A DNA stretch of 64,000 bases from Manduca sexta (GCF_014839805.1 NC_051131.1:9350913-9414912); one strand, 5' to 3'; counted from the stretch's first letter, positions 13,524 through 26,078 are shown. The notes: generated by a model not told the origin, from the letters alone. Numbers and translations: made by a program.

Positions 13524-14240
13524 TAGTTTATACGAAATATTGTTACATAATTTTTTATCTTATCGGACCATTTATATATTTCTATTTGTTAATATTACAT
13601 AGTCACTACTATACTTTAGTCGCTATTTCTCCATAAACGAATGAAGCAAATGAACACATTTGCTAAAATTGAAAAAAATTTATTTAGATAAGAGAAAAAA
13701 AACCTAATAAAATTTCGTAACAGCTATTTCGTTACTGTCATATATATTGAGTAATATCCTATTATTAATTTAAAAACATACTCATAGTATTCCTTCCGTA
13801 AAATATACCGTAAAATGAACGTACAATGGGTGACCGCATCCGTTTAACCGACAAAAAGTTGTGCGATCTATTTCATTCCGGAAGTTAGAACGGCTACTTT
13901 CGGGTGGCGGTGGTCGGGAGTATGCGAAAAGTATTTCAAATACCCGCCCGTGATTGTATTGTTATGATTTAAATTTCACAACGTGAGATTCCGCGGTCGA
14001 ATTTCCTAAATCTGGCTTTTAATGTGTTTGGATGAAATACCTGGACAGTTATTGATGTGTCTTTTGTGCATTAGATTAATTAAATAACAGCTCTAACGAT
14101 TTTAGTTAAAATCTTTGAAAAATAGTACTCTAATTCAAATATGCAATATCGTAAATGGTAAGAAAAATTCCCTCTTATGAATAAATAAGCGCATTTTGTT
14201 GGCAAACATTTCTTTAATCATGTAATAATATAATATCAGC
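13524..14240. other. Unassigned stretch
   Basis: AT-rich with a short GC-richer spot at 13890-13950. Nothing recognised. Confidence 0.6.
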
Positions 14241-14443
14241 CCTGTATTTATATACTGTCCCACTTTTGGGCACGGGCCTCCTCTACTACTGAGAGGGAAT
14301 AGGCCTTAGTCCACCACACTGGCCTAGTGCGGGTTGGTAGACTTCACACACCCTCGAAAATTCCTAATAGTGAATTTCTCAGTTATGCAGGTTTCCTCAC
14401 AATGTTTTCCTTCACCGTTAAAACAAGCGATAATTCACAAAAA
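14241..14443 (-). mobile_element. SINE family B, 3' portion
   Basis: The sequence matches the second half of the copy at 46314-46602 in reverse orientation: CTGTCCCACTTTTGGGCACG, then AATAGGCCTTAGTCCACCAC, CACACTGGCCTAGTGCGGGT and a CACAATGTTTTCCTTCACCG block. The tRNA-like head is absent. From memory, this repeat is very common in lepidopteran genomes. Confidence 0.7.
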
Positions 14444-16812
14444 AAATATTTAATCATGTAAATAATTTTAATTTGACGTAACGAATACAGTTTATTAACG
14501 GGATTTGGGCTTGGCATTAAAGTAGTAAAAGGATTCTAAAGTATTAACGGTTACTACTAGTATTATTAAAAAAAAAATAAGTATGTTTTTTCCTGTTATA
14601 ACCGAATGTTTGTCAATTTGACACAAAAAATATTCCTATAAAATGTTATTTTTTAATACCAAGCATCTACAGGTGTTGCGGAAATAGCTAGCCGCTCTAT
14701 CATACTGATAATACAAACTGTTTCTTTATCACATTTTGTAGATAAGAATCTCATGTTTACATTATCACGACGCAGTACAAAAAATCAGGATGTCAGTTGC
14801 GATAACTGATACTCATGGAAATATCTAGTAGAATGTTAGCACGCCTTTAAGAGGGATAATGAGCCATGAGAAATTATGCTGACATTTTCTGTATGATGAA
14901 TTAATTTCGAGCCTGCGAAATGTGCGCGATGCCAAAATTATGAATGGAATTATTTCTTATTTCCTCTACATTCGCGATAAATTGTATGATTAGCGAGATA
15001 TTAATCATTACGAAATTAACGCAAACTGTTTAACTAGTGAAATATGTAGCTTGATATAGCCCAACTTTTCGGTTAGTACTGGCATTTCATTTAGATTTCG
15101 ACGAATATATTTTTAGTTTAGCGTCGTAAATGGCATGATTTTGATCGATATTGTTAAAAGATTTTATCGCGCGGGAGTAATGCGAATAATAAGTTTAAAT
15201 TAAAAGTTTTAGTTAAATAAGTTGTGCTTCGGGCGAGAAGTAGTTCGAGCAAGTTCTGCGAGATGTCGCTAGATCAAGATTAGATTAGGACAAAAACTTT
15301 AAAAAGTTCATAATAAATTTAATATGAAGACAAAATATTATTATGGCGTTGAATTTATTTTTTAATCTACTTTATAGCTGTTTTTGTTTTATAGCCTTTC
15401 ACGAATAAACTAAATCATTTATTCTAGAATGTAAATCTGCTGTTTGTTGAGCTCAATTTTATGTTAAAGGTACTGTGTTAGTTTATTGTCATATCGGGTT
15501 TAATTTATTTAGCATCTTTTAAATAAACAATGCACGGACCCAGTGAAACGCTTTTTTTACCAATTTTGGAGCCAAAGTAAGCTGCGCCTACTAATGGAAT
15601 TTTTCATTACGTAAAAAAACTGAAGAGATTTACTTATATAAAAAAAGTCATTGATGTTTAGTATTATTCATTATAATTAATACTCCGCAAGGGCTGCATC
15701 ACCGCGTAAAGGTCAACTAGGGAGCACTTTTATATGATGATTCGTAAACATTTATCTACTTAATATATCTAACGGCAATTAAAACTTTTATGCTGTAAAA
15801 ACAAAGCGTAATTCTTAAACCAGGGATGATTTTATTACTACTTATACTCGAATAATGAACTATTTTAATTTTCTCAGAAGTGCCAACCCTGTCGAGTCGT
15901 GCGTTAGACATTCGGTAGAAAAAGCGGTATCACTAGGTTTTTGGCAGTCTGGGACAAGGTTAAAGATGTAGATTGATGACTGTGTTATCAAATTGATGTG
16001 TAGACTAGCATCGCGACGGGATGTCTTAATATGATTTATGTAAGTCCGAAAATTATTTTTCCTGCCACATGCTTGTGGAAAATAATATTTTTATAGCATT
16101 AGCCGGGGAATGAACATAATTATGGGGATCTAATAATTGATTATCACCGCCCATAAACACCAGTATACTAGAAGAATCATGGATTCTCTTCTTTCTTCTT
16201 TTCTGGCCAGCGTTACAATAGGAACTAAAGTGGTTGGGCTGCAAGGTGCGTCTATAGGGTAGAACTAATTTATGTAAAATACATTATATAACATAGTAAA
16301 TAAATAAAAGCCACAACCCATAAATCAAAGTTCGTAGTACCTGTCTGTGGTAGCAACAAGTTTGTAAAAGTATTTTTAGTTTGTTTTTCTTGGCTACCTA
16401 CCACACAGTCCTCTCACAAATAATCTTCGTTGTTAAAATAAGAGCCAAGCGGCCCTGATCCTCCGCTATTCACGTTGCACGTGTTTGTTGCTACGTTAGG
16501 GATTTGACAAAGGATAATATGCAATATTCATAAACTATTTAGGAATCGAAATTGCATATCATGGAGAAGCGTTTTGCAAGCGTTTGTTCGGCGTGAGGAG
16601 TAGGTGCTCGACTGCGTAACTCATGGCTTTATTACAGTTGGACCAATTTGCGTCTTATTAGTTCACGTTTAGATTTCATTATGTCTTCTTTTATGGGTAC
16701 ATCGTGCAATAATGCTCGTGTTATGTTAATGCTATGGTTTGAAAGTATAATGCTGAGAAAAGTAGCACTAAAACAATTAAGACAGTTTGGAGCAGGTCAA
16801 AAAATAAAGACT
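14444..16812. other. Unassigned AT-rich stretch
   Basis: No exon-like segment with flanking splice sites and no recognised repeat. Confidence 0.6.
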
Positions 16813-16979
16813 CATCATGCCTTTATCCGCAAAGGGGTAGGCAGAGGTTCAACCAGGACAGCCAATTTCGCTAAGTATGTTTCGTCCCATGATATGATAA
16901 GAAGTGACCCTATTGTTATATCGGGCACAAATTCCAGACTCCGGACTAGTACCTAATAGAAAAATTCCAATATGATTTT
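16813..16979 (-). mobile_element. SINE family A, 5'-truncated (body and tail)
   Basis: The sequence matches the body and tail of the copy at 7363-7600, including GGGCACAAATTCCAGACTCC and the tail hairpin block CGCAAAGGGGTAGGCAGAGG. The tRNA head is missing: the copy stops near ATATGATTTTGGAGC. The stretch also keeps a chance frame on the plus strand (16648-16956) that should not be read as a gene. Confidence 0.75.
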
Positions 16980-19900
16980 GGAGCAAGTCATATCGTCTTA
17001 TGGAGAATTTCATGTATGTAGCATTTCTTTTGGTCTTTACTGACAGCTAATTATATACACACAATATTAAAAACTCCATTTTCAAAAAAATCTGAAATGC
17101 TTTCTCTGAATCAAATCCAAGACTTTCGCTTCGTCAAACTCTTCCACATCCACCAGACTACCGCTGTTTGGCTTGTAATATGTATTTATTTAAATATATA
17201 TGGGCACATGAATAAATTAGATGCAATATCAATGCCAGATAACGACAGTAATTGCCCTATAAAGACGGAGAACGATGTCACAACGCCTAGAAACGCAATT
17301 ACGTCCGCAAGCATGCTCTCACGAACATACGTATACGCTACTGCATTTATTGCTACCATGTAGTCGGATTTTTCGGGGTGTTTAGAATCAATACGAGCTA
17401 TGGCGTCTGAACAAATGCAGACGTTGTCGGCTTGTTCGTGCGTAACGGGTATGTTTGTACACTGTGTCATGTTGGAATCCAATATATTTTTTTAATGAGA
17501 AAAATTTGGAGCATTGTTTCAAATCTAGAGCAAGGTTCATTAATTATCAGAGCAATGGTGTTATTAGATATGGGTCTTATTAATACTCGGTTTCCAAGTT
17601 AGACATCTACATCTGTTAGAAGGTAGTGGTAATTATTGCGTCTGTTCCCTTTATCATCGAACAGTTTCTAAGCTAAACGAATGACAATGTGAGCATTTTA
17701 AAGCATTTTCATAAAATAGGATATCAGAGTGTAACTGTTCACTTCATATGGAAATAATTCATAAATTTGGCTGAGCATACCATACAGAGGAACGTAAGTG
17801 CGCCGACTACCATCGTATACGTCGGATTTAGGGTATTCTCAGAGCTCCACGGATATATGGCGGGTGTTCGCAAACTAGAGATATTCAGGCGCCACCAATA
17901 TCGTTTTACTCCAGGTAAGGCATTGAAAAACGTTCATATGAAATGGTCGGCTAACCCTCAGAAATATATCGTTCTAGGCCGGATTGCATTAAGTGAATAT
18001 TGCAGAGGTTCTAAAAATTTTATGGGTATACGGAAGCATTTGCAAAAAGGTGTTATATTGACAAAGCTGTGAGACTTGACAAAAATATTTCTGCAGCCGT
18101 TTAGCGATGGTCCGTAAATTCTGCCTTTACCTAACACAATGTGAATGTGAAATATGGCTAGGTTGATAGAATTTTAAATTTTATAGTCTGATTATATAAA
18201 ACGAATACAATTTTTACCGACTTTGTCATGAGAATCAGAGTAGATTGCCATTAGAATTAAAAGTAAGCCCAATCGTTTTTTTAAATAAAAATCAAATTTT
18301 ATAATGTCTGTATCAAACTTGAGAGATTTACGTGGTATGAAGCTCAGCTTGATTACCAGGATTCCGTGTCGATGAGATCCTTCGTTTTTAGACGTAAATT
18401 TGACTGAGCATAGTCTTGTCACTGCTCAAAGTTTGTATCTAGATATTTTTTTGTTCCAATTTCACTTTTACCCAGGCAGATGCTATTCATCGATGTATTT
18501 TAAGAAAATGGCTTTTTTGCTTCGTAATCATTTTGTAGCGAATTCGATTTTCAAATTCATTGAAATGGGAATGTCATGCAATATTGGACCTTAAGGTAAT
18601 CACGGCATGATTCTGTTTTGTCTAATGTATGTTGCAGAGCGTCGTGTCAATATGCGACGTTATTACACAGTTCTTGGTCTTTCTGTTTGTCCATGGCTGG
18701 ATATTTACCTAATATATAGCCTATATTAGATATTATTGTTCCAGTTCTATGATCTGGAATAATTTTGAATTTCGAATAAATCTTTGTAAAAAGTATAACC
18801 TCGGCTTTTCCTGCAATTGGATGCACAGAGTTGCGGCGTAACTGTCAACTTAAACAAATGTTTATGAGACTTGTAAATTTAATAACGGCAAACAGTTATT
18901 GCTGTTGTGTAGTTCGCGAAACAATTTCAAAATATATTATTTCTATTATTATAATAACGTATTCAAATATTGAAATTTTAACAGCAAAGGATTAAAAATG
19001 GAATGTCGCCAAATTCCTAATTTAATACCTGAGATAAATGTAATCTTTATTTTAATCACATGATGAATGAGCGTAATCTATTTATGTAGATAAAGAATAT
19101 TTATATCGACATGAGAATAAAATATGTCATGAATGCCTTCGTATTTGTCGCCTTTATATTGTTTAATCTCAAGTCGGCACAAACGTCCGCGTGTCTGACA
19201 CAGTCGAGAAAGCCGAAGACATACATTTGAAATAGAGCACATTGAAATTTAGCAACTGCCTGTCGAGGCGCATTACCAGCTCCGCTACCGTATTTATAAA
19301 TATTCCGCCGACGGTAGCTATCCAGTTATAGGTCAGGATATTTAGGGCCATTTAAAAAGAAACCTTTTGATTTGTTTATTAGGTACAAAATATCTTTGTT
19401 ACCTATGCGGTGTTTCTCATTGTTTAGCTAAAAGTGGAGGTTTTTTGAGTTGTTTTTCATCTAATATGGCCTAGTATGTTATAGATAAGGACTAAGGGAT
19501 TGTGGTTAGTCAATTCAATTTAAAGGTAATGGTCGATTGATATAAAAACGTCTTCTTTATGTTCGTAAATATTTGGCAACAGCAATTTTGTGACAATAAA
19601 ATTTAAAATACTGACAGCTCAAAGTTACGGATAATTCTTACCGAAGCGTAGTTGCTAATTAAATTGCGAAGACTATAATACAAATATGCAAAAGTTTTTT
19701 TTATGTATACACATGATAAAGAGAAATGCTAAGAGTAAAGGACATATGGGTGTATAAACTGTCATTAAAATCAAATCGTGGCAATGTTCCAAGCCTCGGA
19801 AATATTGTTTTCCGTCTTACAAAACGGAAAGAAAAAGTCTGAAGATCTTGGGAACTTATCTTGACTATACGTTTAAAACTGAAGTGAAAACTTTACATGT

Positions 19901-22900
19901 CAAGGATATTTCGAGGATTTTATCTATAAAATTAACTTCAAACATTCCAAAGTGCAAACGCATCAAATAAATGTGTCAGTGAATCTCGTAACGATGATAC
20001 ATTCTAACTATAATCTATGATAATTAATGTTGGATTTTAAATTTTTAAAAGTAAAATGACTAAAAATACTAAACCACTTGAGTTTATTTAGTGGGAGTGC
20101 GTGGCAAATGTGATATTCGAAGAAATAGTTTACTGACCGTCTGTAGACACCTCGTTATTTTACCAAATAATTTGTCCACTGACGTGACTGATGGTATTGT
20201 GCTGCATTGTCGTGATGTTTAGCACGCCTTTGAGAAAGCAATAAATCTAACCTGCGCTTCGGAATAAAATAGTTATATTGCTAAAGTTTCTGATAAATTA
20301 GTGTGTTTTTATGTATAGAACATCCCAAATAAATATGACGATGATGCAATATTATGCAAACGCACATTTATTTTTTTATAATGCCGCTGGGGTAAAAGTG
20401 CCACATCCAAGATGTGTTGGCTTACTGTGAGACGTTGCCAGCAAATGCCGTGAAAATTTATGTTGCAATATAATTACACTGTAAATCTAAGCATTTTATA
20501 CAAATTATTACAAGATGAATGGGCCAAAAAAGAAACGGATTGAAAAACTGGAATAACTTGGACTTGACAGGCGATGCTGTTTGAAACGCACTGTGAAAAA
20601 AGTTTGATGCTCGCGTTTCATACGTGTTGGTTAAATTTAGATTTAATAGTCATTTAAATGTGTGCAATTGAAAAAATACAGTTTTATTTGAGTTCTATTT
20701 TAGAAAGCAAACGATTTGTATAGTTAATTCGTTTGTCAGAAGCTCGACGAAGCATATAGACAATTTTATTTTAATAGTAGCCCCTCGGATTTGTTTGTTC
20801 GGTACCACAAAAAAAACATCTCGGTCGTCAACGGAGACTGAACTAAAATAAAAGTAACCCACATTGATTGATGTCGAGTCGCACGCTTACTCGTTTTTGA
20901 CGTTTCCCCGTCAAGAAAAAGGAGTGCTACCCGAAATGCTCCCGCCGTGCTCTGCGTTTTTTCGATTAGTTAGAATTGGATGCCACGGCCACACGAGCTA
21001 ATGAATTTTAGACATTTACGTACCAAAGGGATTTTTTTAATTATTACTAGAGTGGTTTCGCTAGAAATGTAACGTGATTTCTGTTCGTATGCGCTTCACG
21101 ATTCGTCGAATTCATTCCGCGTGCACAGTTAAAGTGTCGCCAGGAGCAAGTTTTATTCGATATTTTCACGCAGATGATTGAGTTAGACAGCTTGCGCAGG
21201 AGGCTGGGACGCAATCTCCGGTGGCGTTCCGGAAGCCACCCCAGCTCGCCGCGCCTCGACAGCGCCCGTTAGCGCCCGCTGCACTGACACTTCTACCCCC
21301 AGGGATTCTCTGCCACGCCATACCCAATTAATAAATCTCAAATCATTTTTATTTTCATGTCCCTGGAATATTTTTCTCATTTATAATGTTTAAGGTGAAT
21401 GTATTCTGTAGAGTCTAATATGAAGTCATAGTTTGTAACTGTTGCGGTATATCAGCACGCGCGAGTATTGATTAATTTCTCATTTGTCCGGTATTTGCAA
21501 TTGGTTCATTTCTCATTTGTTCATTCAATTGCACGATAAACAAAATATAAAGGTGCATGTACATTACACATCAGTTTATAATGTAAAGAAAGAAAATGTA
21601 TTGTACGAACAACGAATTACAACACGTGACTTATTTTTATAACGAAAAATATTTTAGTATGTTGTTACAATCAGATGCGAAGGAAATTTGGGGGATATTT
21701 TCCGATCGGAGTTGGGGATCTAGTTTCCGCAGTCGCGCGATAAACAAGTTATTGGCGTTAGTACGAGTCGGAGGGGGAGAAGGCGGGCGCGACGGGCGCG
21801 GGGGGTACGGATAACTCACCCGTATAATTAATAAACGAAGGGAAAGGGAACTCCAATAGATTTGATGACTTGTGAAAGTGTTTAACGCGTCTTGTCGCAA
21901 TGTGTTTTGGCAGGCAATCTTAATTATACAGGTATGGTCTACGTTAATTTTAAACATAAAACTTTTTTTCTAGACTGACTGTCCACACTCTACAGTCTGC
22001 TTGATGTTTGCGATGCCGTCTCGAAGTTACAATCTCAACTCGTAGCAGTGACTGCAACAATGTACGCTGCATTAAATCACCACTCGCAAAATTGATACAG
22101 AGAGCTTCGTCTTATTTAAGAGCGTGTTCAAATGGACAGCGGTTTATGTAGAGACACGCTGCCTACATTTCTTTAGATTAAATCAAATACGCGGTCAAAA
22201 TGCGTTGGCATTATATTTGATTTGTTCATTTCCATAAAAATTACTAAATGGGGTATTGTTGAACGCGTGTTAATTGCCTGTTTTCTTATCGTAGTTGCTT
22301 CTATATTGGTTTCATAACATATGTATGAATGAATCCATTTGATGTGCACAATTTCAGCGGAGATTCGTCTCAAAAGTTACTCTTTTAAAATCTATAATAG
22401 AAGGTAAGAACTCGAAAACGATTGCCATTTTTCTGAAACCGATCTGTAATAGTGTTCTGTTTGAGTACTGACTTATGGGACACTATGTATATAAACGAAT
22501 ATTTTTATAAAGATCCAAAGTATTCGTGTCCCGAAAAAGACATGTCATCTCCCGATACTTCTTTCGTCCTACACACACATGCTAAGATATTATTGTCAGC
22601 GAGTACGTCGTGTCAAATGTCTCTCCGACCGACTCGCGGCTGCAATAGAATGCAGCGTAGTGCGTTGAAAGCAACCAGACCTGTTTGCTATTTGCAAAGT
22701 TTTGAGTAAATTTGAGTCGTAATCGCAACGTCTTTAAAGATCACATTCGTTCGCCGCAACCGCAGTCCCAGATAGCCTTCAGCTAGAAACAGTTAATTTG
22801 TTTCCGTTACCACTTGTGGTCCACAGCATCTTCGGAAAAGTATCGAATAGTAAATTCTTTGATTGGAGGCGCACGATTCGAACGAAAGGAAAGTAGCGTT

Positions 22901-23370
22901 GCGACACTTTGTGGCAGAACAAACACTACCTCGAAAGCTGACAGGGCTCTACTTATGCTTTTTACAAATATTTTAAATACCAATGATGTGTTAAGTGCTT
23001 GTTCACGCATTTAAATAGTCAGTGCACGCGTATTGTAAAACAACATGATTTGTTATTTAGCGTTGAACTAAATTGTATGGTTTGATAACCTGTCATTAGT
23101 GTTATTGTACGTCAAAGATTCGTTCTAATTTTCGCTTCGCAATACATCGCCTTGTTTAGTATTATGTTGATTGAGATCCGGCGGCAGTGAATCCGCGCTG
23201 TGGCCTTACCGTGGTAGTGACTCGTCAGTGACAAGCCATTAGTATGAGATGTGTGTGAATAGACCTTTAATTTTACATCCGATGAAACTAATAACAGTTG
23301 TTAGTGGATAAAATTATTTAAATTAAGAACACATATTGCCAGTTATCTTTCAACAGTAAATATATATTTA
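16980..23370. other. Long unique-looking stretch with GC-richer patches
   Basis: Free of recognised repeats over more than 6 kb. It holds several chance-sized frames (for example 17186-17470 minus and 19169-19351 minus) and the GC islands near 21.2 and 21.8 kb. The lack of repeats could mean functional constraint, but no gene can be named. Confidence 0.5.
21174..21310. promoter_or_regulatory. GC-rich island, possible exon or regulatory element
   Basis: A sharply GC- and CpG-rich block of about 130 bases in AT-rich DNA. A 32-codon ATG frame (21174-21272) starts directly after TTTTCACGCAG, which could serve as a splice acceptor. It codes an arginine-rich peptide. No donor follows. A second GC island lies at 21765-21810. 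A first exon, a control element or chance are all possible. Confidence 0.3.
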
Positions 23371-23499
23371 AAAAATAATTTTAACAAAAAATTAAACCGC
23401 CTTCAAAAACCACTCAAAACCAAAAAATAATTTCATTAACAGTTATATATTGGATACCAATTTTGGAGTCGGTGCCTAATTAAAATTGCTAGTTAGCTA
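23371..23499 (+). repeat. Left arm of a long inverted repeat
   Basis: The arm (about 129 bases) is almost exactly reverse-complementary to 23857-23986. Examples are AAACCGCCTTCAAAAACCAC on the left and the reverse complement GTGGTTTTTGAAGGCGGTTT on the right, then TTGGATACCAATTTTGGAGT and its complement. Only the inner ends and outer few bases differ. Near-identity suggests a young element or one kept uniform by conversion. Confidence 0.92.
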
Positions 23500-23856
23500 T
23501 ATTTTGTAGCATAGTCCATCTATGAGCTAAATTTCTTTCAAATCAATTAAAAGGAGTAGGTTTGCCTGTACTACTAACAAACATACACAGTGAAAGGTGT
23601 AATACTAAGCACATGTATGGTGTTTCATCTTTTATTTCCTCTTTTTCGAGGCAGGGAGTGTAATACACCCACATTTGACCAGCTACATGTAACAGGGGAA
23701 GAATTTGGGTAGTGTGCAGTTCACAAACTTAAATATTTCCTTAATAGCTTCCATTTGCTGTGCTGCGGCGGTGTGTTTATCTTCGGTGACGATCTGACTT
23801 GCTGACTTTGTACGCTGGCAGCACATTGTTTTCGTATATTCGTTAATGTATTTATC
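23500..23856 (-). mobile_element. Spacer of the inverted repeat with a coding-like segment
   Basis: On the minus strand an open frame runs from inside the right arm (about 23871) to a stop at 23683. It codes about 60 residues including CCQRTKSASQIVTED, then an alanine/glutamine helix-like stretch, and ends in PKFFPCYM. Third positions are GC-richer than the surroundings, which is what a captured or formerly coding segment would show. No splice sites or ATG start in good context are present and I did not recognise the peptide. It may be a fragment of an element-encoded protein or of a host exon carried by the element. Confidence 0.4.
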
Positions 23857-23986
23857 TAGCTTAACTAGCAATTTTAATTAGGCACCGACTCCAAAATTGG
23901 TATCCAATATATAACTGTTAATGAAATTATTTTTTGGTTTTGAGTGGTTTTTGAAGGCGGTTTAATTTTTTGTTAAAATTATTTTT
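23857..23986 (-). repeat. Right arm of the long inverted repeat
   Basis: Reverse complement of 23371-23499, separated from it by 357 bases. The arms could pair into a long stem in single-stranded DNA or RNA. The outer end, AAACCGCCTTCAAAAA when read inward, resembles the AACCGACTTCAAAAAA sequence at the right edge of the poly(A) module (about 25290), pointing to related repeat termini. Confidence 0.92.
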
Positions 23987-24040
23987 ATTTTTTGCTTTTT
24001 TGTGTTAGTAAAAAATAGACTGTCTTTAATGGCATAGTTG

Positions 24041-25012
24041 TGTTTCGCTCACGATACGACTATCGCGCTGTGGTGTTACACCTCTGCCTACCCCTGAAAA
24101 GGGGAAAAGTGTGATGCTATATATATGTATGTATGTAAGAAATAGAGTCAACTAAACCCAACACAAAAACACAACTAATGTGTTTCGCTCGCAGTACGAC
24201 TATCGCGCTGAAATGTTACACCTCTGTCTACCTCTGAAAAGGGTAAAGGTGTGATGCTACATATATGTATGTATGTAAAAGTGGAGTCAACTACACCCAA
24301 CGCAAAAACACAACTAATGTGTTTCGCACGCAGTACGACTATCGCGAAGAAATTATACGCCTCTGCCTACCCCTGACACGGGGAAAAAGTTTTATGCTAT
24401 ATATATTTATGTAAGAAGTAGATTCGAGGAAACCTAACGCAAAACCACAACTGATATCTTTGGCTCACAGTACAACTATCGCGCTGTGGTGTAACACCTC
24501 TGCCTACCCCTGAAAAGGGGAAAAGGTGTGATGCTATATGTATGTATGTATGTAAGAAGTAGAGTCCACTAAACCCAACACAAAAACACAACTAATGTGT
24601 TTCGCACGCAGTACGACTATTGCGATGAAATAAGCCTCTGCCTACCCCTGACACGGGGAAAGGTGTGATACTATATATATGTGTGTAAGAAGTAGATTCA
24701 AGGAAACCTAACGCAAAAACACAACTGATATATTTCGATCATAATATAACTATTGCGCTGTGGTGTTACATCTCTGCCTACCCCTAAAAAGGTGAAAATG
24801 TGTGATGCTATATACATATATGTACGTATATAAGAAGTAGAGTCAATTAAACCCAACCCAAAAACACAACTGATATGTTTCACACACAGTACGACTATCG
24901 CGATGAAATGTTACGCCTCTGCCTACCCCTGACACGGGAAAAGATGTTATGCTATATGTATAAGTATGTGAGAAGTACAGTCAACCAAATTCAATGCAAA
25001 ACATAACTAAAT
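24041..25012 (+). repeat. Minisatellite: seven tandem units of about 139 bp
   Basis: Units begin at about 24041, 24181, 24320, 24458, 24598, 24731 and 24877, each opening with a TGTTTCGCTCGCAGTACGAC-like block. Each then has CCTCTGCCTACCCC, a GC hairpin, AAAGGTGTGATGCTATATAT, a TATG run and an AACACAAAAACACAACT end. The middle block resembles the tail of SINE family A. Alternate units differ in a shared way (AAAAGGGG versus CACGGGG hairpin), which suggests higher-order duplication. Confidence 0.9.
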
Positions 25013-25064
25013 ACGTCACAGGAAAGCTAAATTCGCGATTTCGTGTTCTTGGATGACATAATTA

Positions 25065-25300
25065 TTCTAGTTTTTTTTATTTTAAAACCAAACTACCGAA
25101 GCGATCTTGAATAAAATTTTATGGGACCAATCTGGAGAGAAATTCTTTCGAATAAAAAAAGAATTTTCCAAATCGGTTCATAAATGAGCGAGTTCTGAGG
25201 TAACAAACATAGAAAAAAAAAAAAAAAAATAAAAAAAAAAAAATTCACGTCGAATTGATAACCTCCTCCTTTTTTTTGAAGTCGGTTAAAAAATAGTTTT
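25065..25300 (-). mobile_element. Poly(A)-containing interspersed repeat module
   Basis: On the minus strand the module starts AACCGACTTCAAAAAAAAGG, continues with GAGGTTATCAATTCGACGTG and a T-rich run, then CTCAGAACTCGCTCATTTAT and AACCGATTTGGAAAATTC. From memory, this order is among the commonest repeats in lepidopteran genomes; its class was not verified. It directly follows the minisatellite and may be the other end of one composite element starting at 23371. Confidence 0.6.
25208..25245. repeat. A-rich homopolymer tract
   Basis: Two long A runs broken by one T, inside the repeat module. It is prone to length error in sequencing. Confidence 0.9.
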
Positions 25301-25947
25301 TCGTTCCAAATTTAAATTAAATATAGGCGATTCATATCGATAACTAAAATCAATTTGCAATGTCTAATAAAAGAATTGTAATGTCCATATTGCATTGCAA
25401 TAATTTCGGTTGTTGTTCGTAAATTATATCTAGCACAGCACCATAACAAGACAGTTGTCATGTATTAAACTAAAATTATTGTATTAGAGGGGTGTTTGAG
25501 TCGAAGTTGAATTGTTACTGTTTGGGTAGCTGTTTTGAAAATTCAGATTGTAGAGAAAGTAACATTGTAGTATATTTTAACAACTATTAATTTAATAACA
25601 ACTATTATTATTTCATTCCATTCCTGTGATTCACAAAAATATGTGATAACCTAATTTTTATACGAAAGCGATTAACATTCCAAATGCGTTAGTTCTTTAT
25701 CAATTTAAACATACAAACACCACGTTATCTCACATTATCATAAAACAGGTAATAGTACAACTGCACGCCAAATGCCACAAATGCATCGACAATTTAAGCT
25801 TATTGATATCACGTGATCCTTTAGCAAGCTAGCGAAGTGTCAAAATAATATTCCAAAAACATTTTGATACAACTTTGTAGTTGTTTAATTTTTACCATAT
25901 TATTTATAATGATTTCTTTTGGGCATTTATTTTTTTATTGTTTTTTT

Positions 25948-26078
25948 TTCTCGGTAGCAATTTGGGGTCTAGATTTGTCCCAGGTACTAAGTGGCATTAG
26001 AATCTTCCATAGCATAAATGTGGGTGTGCCTCTACAACTCTGCCTACCCATGTAAAGGGAATAACCGCGACGATATAT
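25948..26078 (+). mobile_element. Diverged SINE family A body and tail
   Basis: GGGTCTAGATTTGTCCC corresponds to the body block GGAGTCTGGAATTTGTGCCC. GCCTCTACAACTCTGCCTAC, followed by a reduced GC hairpin, corresponds to the tail. The order of blocks is that of a plus-strand copy lacking its tRNA head. It is more diverged than the other copies. Confidence 0.5.

Noticed and set aside
17767..18072. 101-codon plus frame
   Set aside because: TTG start and no supporting signal.
18633..18720. Exon after a good-looking CTAAT...TTGCAG acceptor
   Set aside because: All three frames are open for a while, but no donor site follows before the stops.
24041..25012. CRISPR array
   Set aside because: Units of about 139 bp repeat along their whole length without unique spacers, and the genome is eukaryotic.
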